12,292 nt of DNA from CAYOXX01 sp964408025 (GTDB lineage: Bacteria > Acidobacteriota > DATKUA01): NCBI GenBank assembly GCA_964408025.1, contig CAYOXX010000092.1, forward strand, positions 1 through 12,292, written 5' to 3'. Position 1 is the stretch's first letter; each line of letters starts with the position of its first letter. The notes under the pieces are model-generated. The model made no database searches. It was given only the letters and a program-made list of their open reading frames with translations, and had not been told where the DNA came from. Shown one piece after another: positions 6,473 to 12,292 of the stretch. Made by a program: the position numbers and the translations under genes.

Positions 6473-8071
6473 ATGAAGATACGCCTTCTCTTTGAAAGCG
6501 ACGGCCAGGAGAACGATTTCGCCATCAGCGGCCCGGAGACCACGATCGGGCGCGGTCCCGAAAACCGGCTTGTGCTGACCGACTACGGCGTCAGCCGCCA
6601 CCACTGCCGCATACTGTTCGACGGCGTCGCTTGCCGCGTCGAGGACCTCGGCAGCCGCAACGGCACCAAGGTCAACGGCGAGGTGGTGCAGAGCGCCGAG
6701 CTGCGCGACGGCGACGTGCTGATGCTCGGCCGCTTCCCGATCCGCGTCTCGGTGCCGGACGACGACGACACCTCCGCCGATTTCGTCATCGACGAGGAGA
6801 AGCCCTTCCTCGCCAGCCCTGGAACGATAGTCAAGCCGATGACCAACCTCTTCCGGGGCGACCTCGAGGTCGCCGAAGCCGAGCTCCCGGCCGCGCAGAA
6901 GCCCGCCAACATCCTGGTGATCCTCACCCAGGTGGCCCGCGCCCTGATCAGCGCCGACAGCCTCGACGAGATCCTCGGCAAGGTGATGGACCTGACCTTC
7001 GAGCACCTGCCCGCCGAGCGCGGCTTCCTGATGCTCTACGACGAGAAGGAAGGCTGCCTGCTGCCCAAGCTGATCAAGCAGCGCGACGACGACGGCCAGC
7101 AGACCATCTCCATATCCAAGACGATCACCGAGAAAGTCTACAACGAGCAGGTGAGCATCCTCACATCCGACGCCTCCATCGACCCCCGCTTCTCCGGCGC
7201 CGAGAGCATCATCGTCCAGGGCATCCGCAGCGCCATGTGCGTGCCGCTCTGGAACGAGGGCGAGGTGGTCGGCGTGCTCCATATCGACTCGCTGATGGCC
7301 AACAACTGCTTCGGCACCGACGACCTGGACATGCTCACCGCGCTGGCCAACTACTCCGCCGTCGCCATCCAGCGCGCCCGCCTGCACCAGCGCGTGCGCG
7401 AGGAGACCGAGGCCCGCGGCAAGCTCGAGCGCTACCATAGCCCCGGCGTCGTCACCAAGATCCTCGCCTCCGGCTCGGTCGACAGCGACTGGATCATCGA
7501 GGTCCAGGAGCGCGAGGCGACAGTGCTGTTCGCCGACATCGTCGGCTTCACCTCCCTGAGCGAGAACCTGACGCCGGCCGAGGTGGCCCGGCTGCTGAAC
7601 CACTACTTCGGCGAGATGACCTCGATCGTCTTCGAGCACGACGGCACCCTGGACAAGTTCATCGGCGACGCCCTGATGGCAGTCTTCGGCGCCCCCATCG
7701 CCCAGAAGGACCACGCCGAGCGCGCCGTGCGCGCCGCGCTGGCGATGCAGGAGCGCCTCGCCCAGCTCGACTTCAAGGCCGAAGTCGGCCTCGACGTCGA
7801 CCTGCAAGTGTGCATCGGCATCAACTCCGGCAGCGTCGTCGCCGGCGACATCGGCAGCCACCAGCGTATGGACTACACCGTCATCGGCGACACCGTGAAC
7901 GCCGCCTCGCGCTTCGAGGAGGACATCGCCAGCCCGGGTGACATCGTCATCGGCGAGGCCACCTGGAAGCCGGTAAAGAAAAAATTCGAGTTCGAGAAGA
8001 TCGGCTCCACCGGCATCCGCGGCCGCAAGGGCGAGATGCTCTGCTTCAAGGTCCTGGGACGAAAGAAGTAG
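6473..8071 (+). CDS. Adenylate cyclase, class III, with FHA and GAF domains
   Basis: This is a soluble 532-residue signalling enzyme that should make cAMP from ATP. The FHA domain (about 3-92) shows IGRG at 25-28, SRHH at 41-44 and LGSRNGTKVNG at 59-69, the residues that read phosphothreonine peptides. A linker (93-143) is followed by a GAF domain (about 145-303), which may bind a small ligand or mediate dimerisation, then a short coiled linker (RVREETEARGKLERYHSPGVV). The cyclase domain (about 344-530) is complete. Metal-binding aspartates are D355 (LFADIVGFT) and D399 (GDALMAVFGAP), adenine-selecting residues are K395 (LDKFIGD) and D467 (MDYTVIGD), and transition-state residues are N476 and R480 (NAASR). 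The K/D pair argues for adenylate rather than guanylate cyclase. No membrane segment or signal peptide is present. The ATG has no Shine-Dalgarno site but sits directly behind an extended -10. It converges with the PBP gene. The kinase feeding the FHA domain is not in the window. Confidence 0.93.
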   Translation: MKIRLLFESDGQENDFAISGPETTIGRGPENRLVLTDYGVSRHHCRILFDGVACRVEDLGSRNGTKVNGEVVQSAELRDGDVLMLGRFPIRVSVPDDDDTSADFVIDEEKPFLASPGTIVKPMTNLFRGDLEVAEAELPAAQKPANILVILTQVARALISADSLDEILGKVMDLTFEHLPAERGFLMLYDEKEGCLLPKLIKQRDDDGQQTISISKTITEKVYNEQVSILTSDASIDPRFSGAESIIVQGIRSAMCVPLWNEGEVVGVLHIDSLMANNCFGTDDLDMLTALANYSAVAIQRARLHQRVREETEARGKLERYHSPGVVTKILASGSVDSDWIIEVQEREATVLFADIVGFTSLSENLTPAEVARLLNHYFGEMTSIVFEHDGTLDKFIGDALMAVFGAPIAQKDHAERAVRAALAMQERLAQLDFKAEVGLDVDLQVCIGINSGSVVAGDIGSHQRMDYTVIGDTVNAASRFEEDIASPGDIVIGEATWKPVKKKFEFEKIGSTGIRGRKGEMLCFKVLGRKK

Positions 8072-8133
8072 ATACAGTTGTGGCTGCTGGAGTGTCGATT
8101 ACCGCCTCGCGGTTCCTGTTAGCCTGAGACGGC

Positions 8134-10737
8134 TCAACGCCGGGTGTCGACCACCTCGCGCCGCTTGACCACGGCGTGGTTGTCGAAGCGGATGTCGACG
8201 CGCCGCTCCATTAGGCGGATGGGGCTGACGCGCAGGTTGAAGTCGTCGTTTAAAGTAGTCGCCTGCGTCGGCTCGGTCCCCTCGCGGAAGAACTCGAAGA
8301 TCGTCTCGCTCTCCGGCGTGAAGGCACTCGCCAGGAGGCCGTTGCGGTGGTCGACCTGCACGGCGACGATGTTGGCCGGCACCGCGTACTCCGCCACCGT
8401 CCGCTGGCGTTGCGGTTGCAGGGCGCGCTCCATGAAGCGTGTCCAGATTGGCAGCGCCGCGCGGGCGCCGGTCTCGTCGTCGCCGATGGTCACCAGCTCC
8501 TCGCTGTTGCCCACCCAGACGCCGCAGACGATCTGGGGGCTGAAGCCGACGAACCAGGCGTCGGTGTAGTCGTCAGTGGTCCCCGTCTTGCCGGCCAGGG
8601 GCACACCGAGCCGCGCCATCAGCTCCCTCGCGCCACCCTGCACGCCGGCCGCGGTGCCCCGCTGCACGACGCCAATCAACGCCTGGGTGACCAGGAAGGC
8701 CGTGTCGCGGCCGATGGCGGTGCGGGGGAGGGGCGTGTGCTCGTGGATCGTCCTGCCGTCCCGGTCGTCTATGCGCGCGATCAGGTGCGGCTCGACCAGC
8801 ACGCCCTCGTTGGGGAAGACGCTGAAGACGGTCGTCAGCTCGAGCAGCGACATCTCGATCGAGCCAAGGGCCAGCGAATAGATCGGTGGCAGCTCGGCCT
8901 CCACACCCATGCGCCGGGCCACTGCGATCGTCTCCTCCAGACCCGTGTGGACCATCAGCTTGATGGCCGGGATGTTGCGGCTGTGCTCGATGAGGCCGCG
9001 GACGGTGGTGATGCCGACATACTCGAAGTGGTAGTTCTCCGGCTCGTAGAGCTCCGGCATGCCGGGGTCGTCAAACACCGTCGGCTCGTCGAAGATAGTT
9101 GTGGCCAGCGTCGCCGTGTTCTCCTCCAGCGCGGCGCTGAGCACGATCGGCTTGAAGGCCGAGCCGGTCTGGCGGCGGGCCTGGACGGCGCAGTTGAACT
9201 GGCTGCTCTCGAAGTCGAAGCCGCCGACCATGGCCAGCACCCGGCCGGTCCCGATCTCGATCGCCACCAGCGCACCCTCGGTGTTCGGCTCCTGGGTAAG
9301 CGTAACCGCCAGCGGCCGCCTCTCGTCGTCGAGCTCGTTGACGCGCAGCGGAACCACGTCTCCCGGCCGCAACGCCCTGGTCAGGTCGGCGAGCTGCTCG
9401 GCGGTGGCCATCGTGCGCGGCAGGCAGCGCGATTTTATCACCAGCTCGGTTTCGCCGATCCTGAGCGTCGCGCCCTCCCTCGCCACCTCAGTCACGAGCG
9501 CGTGTAGGTAATCCCCCGCCTCCGGCGCCCGCTCCCAGTCGGGGTGGCTGAACCGCTCCAGCGAGCCCCCCTCGTCCAGGACGTTTGTGGTCGCCGGGCG
9601 CAGGCGCTGGCGCATGCTCAGCTCGTAGAGGCCGATGCGCACCGCCCGCTCAGCGGCCCGCTGCATCTGCGGGTCGAGCGTGGTGTAGACGCGCAGGCCG
9701 CCACCGTAGGCCAACTGGCGGTCGAAGCGGTCGACAAGGAACTTGCGCACCTCCTCGATGAAGTAGGAGCCGAGCTGCCGTTGCCGGCGCCGTTCTCTCA
9801 ATTCCAGCGGCACACTGGCGGCCGCGCGCGCCTCGGCCTCGCTGATGTATCCCTGCTCGGCCATCCGCTCCAGTAGCGCGTCGCGTCGCGCCAGCGCGCG
9901 CTCCGGGTGGCGGTAGGGCGTATAGATCTCCGGCCCGCGGATGATCGCGGCCAGCAGGGCGCTCTCCGCCAGCGTCAGCTCGGTCGCATCGTGGCCGAAG
10001 TAGTAGCGCGTGGCCGCCTCGAGGCCGTAGCGTTGGTGGCCGAAGTAGATGGTGTTGCAGTAGAAGCCGAGGATCTCCTCCTTGGTATACTTCGCCTCCA
10101 GCTGCAGCGCCAGCACCGCCTCCTTGATCTTCCGCTGGTAGGTCTGCTCCGGGCTGAGGAAGAGGTTGCGAATCAGCTGCTGGCTGATCGTGCTGCCGCC
10201 CTGCACCACGCGGCCGCTGGTGATGTTGGCCCAGAAGGCGCGGGAGATGCCGAAGACGTCGACGCCATGGTGGCGCAGGAAGTCCTTGTCCTCGGCCACG
10301 ATCAGGGCGTGGATGAAATCGCGCGGGACCTCCTCGTAGGCGATCAGTACCCGACGCTCCTCCGCCAGCTCGCCCAGCGTGCCCTCGCCGCTGCCATCCA
10401 GGATGCGCGTGTTGATGTTCTGCTGGTAGGTACCGACAGCCTCCTCGATATCCATGATCGGCATGTTGGCCACCACGTGGCCCATATACGCCCCGGCCAC
10501 CGCGCAGGCCGCCACTATGGCCAGGTAGAGCACCAGGCCCCAGGGGTTGAAGCGGGTGGGGTGCTTCGAAGACCGTCGCGGCCGCATCAGCGACCTCCCG
10601 GTGCGCCTCGTCGCCCTCGGCGGCACGGCGTGCAGGTGGTCGTCTGCGGGCGGGCCGCCCTCGCCGGACGGCTCCCTGTGCGAGCCCTCCGAATCGCCGG
10701 GCCCGTCCTCCCGCCAGTCCTTTTCCTCGTCGCTCAT
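8134..10737 (-). CDS. Class A penicillin-binding protein (PBP1A-type transglycosylase/transpeptidase)
   Basis: This bifunctional peptidoglycan synthase polymerises lipid II and crosslinks stem peptides in the periplasm. From ATG 10737 it has 867 residues: a charged, Pro/Gly-rich cytoplasmic tail (1-64) and one membrane anchor (about 66-90), then a GT51 domain with EDKDFLRHHG at 149-158 (catalytic E149) and GGSTISQQ at 180-187. A linker/OB-like region (about 405-470) precedes the transpeptidase with SAFK at S526-K529 (nucleophile S526), SRN at 586-588 and KTGT at 717-720. All catalytic motifs are intact, and the C-terminal part (VQVDHRNGLLAS near 793) is typical of the PBP1A family. An in-frame TTG at 10926 behind AGGAAAG would add 63 residues, but that stretch is Ala/Gly/Pro low-complexity with mixed codon use, and an extended -10 lies inside it just before 10737. 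I therefore favour the shorter form. Confidence 0.95.
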   Translation of the reverse strand: MSDEEKDWREDGPGDSEGSHREPSGEGGPPADDHLHAVPPRATRRTGRSLMRPRRSSKHPTRFNPWGLVLYLAIVAACAVAGAYMGHVVANMPIMDIEEAVGTYQQNINTRILDGSGEGTLGELAEERRVLIAYEEVPRDFIHALIVAEDKDFLRHHGVDVFGISRAFWANITSGRVVQGGSTISQQLIRNLFLSPEQTYQRKIKEAVLALQLEAKYTKEEILGFYCNTIYFGHQRYGLEAATRYYFGHDATELTLAESALLAAIIRGPEIYTPYRHPERALARRDALLERMAEQGYISEAEARAAASVPLELRERRRQRQLGSYFIEEVRKFLVDRFDRQLAYGGGLRVYTTLDPQMQRAAERAVRIGLYELSMRQRLRPATTNVLDEGGSLERFSHPDWERAPEAGDYLHALVTEVAREGATLRIGETELVIKSRCLPRTMATAEQLADLTRALRPGDVVPLRVNELDDERRPLAVTLTQEPNTEGALVAIEIGTGRVLAMVGGFDFESSQFNCAVQARRQTGSAFKPIVLSAALEENTATLATTIFDEPTVFDDPGMPELYEPENYHFEYVGITTVRGLIEHSRNIPAIKLMVHTGLEETIAVARRMGVEAELPPIYSLALGSIEMSLLELTTVFSVFPNEGVLVEPHLIARIDDRDGRTIHEHTPLPRTAIGRDTAFLVTQALIGVVQRGTAAGVQGGARELMARLGVPLAGKTGTTDDYTDAWFVGFSPQIVCGVWVGNSEELVTIGDDETGARAALPIWTRFMERALQPQRQRTVAEYAVPANIVAVQVDHRNGLLASAFTPESETIFEFFREGTEPTQATTLNDDFNLRVSPIRLMERRVDIRFDNHAVVKRREVVDTRR

Positions 10738-10744
10738 CGGCGTG

Positions 10745-10753
10745 AATTTAGCA
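10745..10753 (-). promoter_or_regulatory. Extended -10 promoter of the PBP gene, probably leaderless
   Basis: On the minus strand TGCTAAATT (TG, one base, TAAATT) ends 7 nt before ATG 10737, so transcription would start at or next to the A of the start codon. No Shine-Dalgarno site lies in between. The same TAAATT hexamer serves as the -10 of groES. No -35 match is seen. Confidence 0.45.
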
Positions 10754-10983
10754 CAATCTCCGCCACCGCCGCCAGCGGCCCCTCGCATCAGTGGTAGCAA
10801 GCTCTGTGCCGCGACTGCAGGGCCCGCGGGGGGAGCTCCGGGCGCTGTGGTCGCTGCGGCGGCCGTGGACGCCGGGACCCGGCCGCGTCGGAAACGCCGC
10901 ATGCCGATATTTAGAACCAACCGCAATTTTCTTTCCTAAAATCGGACCCTGGGGAGTTTAGTAGTGGTGAGGACAAAGGTATT

Positions 10984-11002
10984 CCCTCCCGACCTGGGAG
11001 GG
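10984..11002 (+). other. Hairpin CCCTCCC-GACCT-GGGAGGG
   Basis: A perfect 7-bp stem with a 5-nt loop lies 9 nt upstream of the intrinsic terminator. It is not followed by a T-run itself. It would form the penultimate stem-loop of any plus-strand RNA ending at the terminator. Confidence 0.55.
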
Positions 11003-11011
11003 GCGCTGACC

Positions 11012-11037
11012 GCGGCCCGGAAACGGGCCGCTTTTTT
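11012..11037 (+). terminator. Rho-independent terminator, plus strand
   Basis: GCGGCCCG (11012-11019) and CGGGCCGC (11024-11031) form a perfect 8-bp GC stem around a GAAA tetraloop, followed directly by six T residues (11032-11037). It is one-directional: the minus strand has no T-run beyond the stem. It also insulates the groESL region from upstream plus-strand transcription. Confidence 0.92.
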
Positions 11038-11038
11038 A

Positions 11039-11451
11039 TCGCCCCGTTCGCATCGCTGAGGCGAACCGCATTGCTTGAGTCCCCGACATATTCGGTAGCG
11101 ACCGGACAAAGCGCTCAAACCAACGCCCGGTCGTCGACGAGTTACCTGAAGTTCCTCGCGCCATGGCGGCGCCCGGAGGGGATGGAGACGGCCCGAACAA
11201 CCAAGATAATAACTTGTTTCTCGGCCATAAGTATTTTGTTTTGAGTCGGATACGCCAAAAGAGATTATTGCGCGTCCCGCACGCCCCGTCCGCTCTACCT
11301 TCATAAACCCGTCGTTGGGAACCGGGCCGTGACGGGGCTGCATCCGGGAGGGGGGCATGCCGGCCTCGGTCTGTTGGCCGCAGCTTCTCCGGGGTGCTCG
11401 TCGCTGCCGGCTTTCGTATGCCCCAATCTCGATTTCCGCTCAGATTGTACC
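11039..11451. other. Gene-free region upstream of groES
   Basis: About 410 bp separate the terminator from the groES promoter. Frames on both strands are Arg/Pro/Ser-rich and look like non-coding translation. Visible structure is limited to short dyads: GTTCGC 11046-11051 with GCGAAC 11061-11066; CGACCGG 11099-11105 with CCGGTCG 11127-11133 (21-nt loop); and CCCGTC 11308-11313 with GACGGG 11331-11336. Positions 11200-11275 are conspicuously AT-richer than the rest. I find no tRNA or known RNA here. Confidence 0.5.
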
Positions 11452-11480
11452 TTGACAAGGCTGGGCCGCGAGCGTAAATT
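11452..11480 (+). promoter_or_regulatory. Sigma-70-type promoter of the groES-groEL operon
   Basis: TTGACA (11452-11457) is a perfect -35. The -10 TAAATT (11475-11480, 4 of 6) follows after an ideal 17-bp spacer. Transcription should start near 11487, inside the CIRCE element, so bound HrcA would block initiation. Confidence 0.87.
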
Positions 11481-11482
11481 TG

Positions 11483-11509
11483 TTAGCACTCTCTTGGGGA
11501 GAGTGCTAA
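11483..11509 (+). promoter_or_regulatory. CIRCE operator for the heat-shock repressor HrcA
   Basis: TTAGCACTC (11483-11491), nine spacer bases (TCTTGGGGA) and GAGTGCTAA (11501-11509) match the CIRCE consensus with no deviation. It begins 2 bp after the -10 and covers the start point. Known role of the element: HrcA binds it and represses groESL, and GroEL in turn keeps HrcA active. The hrcA gene is not in this window. Confidence 0.97.
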
Positions 11510-11558
11510 CAGGCGGTGCTGAAGCCGCCGGATTCAGGACCAAGAAGGAGGAGAGAGC

Positions 11559-11849
11559 ATGAAATTCCGTCCGCTGCACGACCGCATCCTTGTGAAGCGG
11601 ATCGACGAGCCGGAGAAGGTCAAGGGCAACATCATCATCCCCGACACCGCCAAGGAGAAGCCCCAGCAGGGCGAGGTGATCGCCGTCGGTGAGGGCAAGA
11701 AGAACGACGAGGGGGAGCGGACGCCGATGGACGTCAAGAAGGGCGACCGCATCCTGTTCGGGAAGTACTCCGGTTCCGAAATCAAGATGGAAGACGAAGA
11801 GTACCTGATTCTTCGTGAGGACGACGTGCTGGGGATCATCGAGGGCTGA
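11559..11849 (+). CDS. groES: Co-chaperonin GroES
   Basis: GroES (Hsp10) forms the heptameric lid of the GroEL folding chamber in the cytoplasm. The protein is 96 residues, the normal length, and aligns with the family from end to end: RPLHDRILVKR at 4-14, the mobile loop around 16-33 with the hydrophobic tripeptide III at 25-27 that docks on GroEL, PQQGEVIAVGEG at 35-46, VKKGDRILFGKYSG near 59-72 and a C-terminal REDDVLGIIEG. N24 replaces the more usual glycine before the tripeptide. ATG 11559 follows a strong GGAGGAG site. It is the first gene of the heat-shock operon behind the CIRCE-controlled promoter, with groEL 41 nt downstream. Confidence 0.99.
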   Translation: MKFRPLHDRILVKRIDEPEKVKGNIIIPDTAKEKPQQGEVIAVGEGKKNDEGERTPMDVKKGDRILFGKYSGSEIKMEDEEYLILREDDVLGIIEG

Positions 11850-11890
11850 GGCCCCGATCCGCACCGCCAACAACGAGAGGAGTTAGAAAA

Positions 11891-12292
<402 letters not shown>

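Larger units (their letters stand above)
10949..11038 (+). ncRNA. Possible small RNA ending at an intrinsic terminator
   Basis: A strong plus-strand terminator (11012-11037) has no plus-strand gene ahead of it; the nearest coding sequence upstream is the PBP gene on the other strand. TAAAAT at 10937-10942 (5 of 6 to consensus) could be the -10 of a transcript starting near 10949, about 90 nt long, carrying a first hairpin at 10984-11002 and the terminator hairpin. The -35 is poor, so the 5' end is uncertain, and the transcript could instead begin antisense to the PBP gene. I see no 4.5S, 6S, tmRNA or riboswitch signature. Confidence 0.3.

Noticed and set aside
6455..7861. 468-codon open frame on the minus strand opposite the cyclase gene
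   Set aside because: It is compositionally a shadow (Val, Asp, Gly, His, Leu repeats), has no domain, and lies fully antisense to a gene with intact catalytic motifs.
8101..8113. Short hairpin ACCGC-CTC-GCGGT between the convergent cyclase and PBP genes as a bidirectional terminator
   Set aside because: Only a 5-bp stem with a 3-nt loop and no T-run on either strand; too weak to call.
8347..10797. Long plus-strand frames opposite the PBP gene (8347-9507 and 9907-10797)
   Set aside because: Antisense shadows of a complete class A PBP; the composition is dominated by Arg, Gln, Val, Asp and His with no recognisable motif.
10738..10926. N-terminal extension of the PBP from TTG 10926
   Set aside because: Although AGGAAAG precedes the TTG, the extra 63 residues are Ala/Gly/Pro runs with codon use unlike the rest, and a promoter-like extended -10 sits inside them just before ATG 10737. 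It is kept as an alternative start only.
11036..11873. Minus-strand frames upstream of and across groES (11036-11458 and 11301-11873) and plus-strand frame 11329-11562
   Set aside because: They run through the groES promoter, the CIRCE element or groES itself, have no ribosome site of note and no domain, and look like translated non-coding sequence.

Overview
The window is a GC-rich stretch of an ordinary bacterial chromosome. The groES sequence, the perfect HrcA/CIRCE site and the FHA-GAF-cyclase architecture are of a kind common in Desulfobacterota, Myxococcota and several FCB or candidate phyla. The DUF5916-type outer-membrane protein is most frequent in the FCB group (Bacteroidota, Gemmatimonadota, Eisenbacteria and relatives). 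I can say Gram-negative, because of the secreted beta-barrel protein and outer-membrane context, but I cannot fix the phylum. There are no insertion sequences, CRISPR arrays, tRNA or rRNA genes, and no recognisable defence cassette.

Layout. Positions 1-2226 (minus) hold a secreted DUF5916/CBM9-like protein whose last residues lie outside the window. It is followed by a 325-bp AT-richer gap and then thiG (2552-3325, minus), a stand-alone thiazole synthase. Divergent from thiG is a tight plus-strand operon: a CstA-family carbon-starvation transporter (3498-5252) and two tandem, clearly duplicated PilZ proteins (5267-5671 and 5711-6118), both starting at TTG behind strong ribosome binding sites. 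A 354-bp gap follows. It contains a long inverted repeat (arms 6115-6138 and 6350-6373) enclosing a strong 61-nt hairpin. Next come an FHA-GAF-class III adenylate cyclase (6473-8071, plus) and, convergent with it, a class A penicillin-binding protein (8134-10737, minus). A large gap of about 715 bp without a convincing gene carries an excellent plus-strand intrinsic terminator (11012-11037) with no annotated gene in front of it. The window ends in the groES-groEL operon, driven by a consensus promoter with a perfect CIRCE operator.

How the parts relate. Most genes are housekeeping functions (thiamine thiazole, cell wall, chaperonin). The accessory interest is signalling: two PilZ proteins (c-di-GMP receptors by family) are apparently co-transcribed with a nutrient transporter, and an adenylate cyclase with a phosphopeptide-binding FHA domain lies next to them. 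Three upstream regions (cstA, the cyclase gene, the PBP gene) share an extended -10 of the form TGNTARAWT. In front of the cyclase and PBP genes it lies only 6-7 nt from the ATG with no Shine-Dalgarno sequence, suggesting leaderless mRNAs. The least explained items are the inverted-repeat element at 6115-6373 and the unannotated transcript implied by the terminator at 11012-11037.
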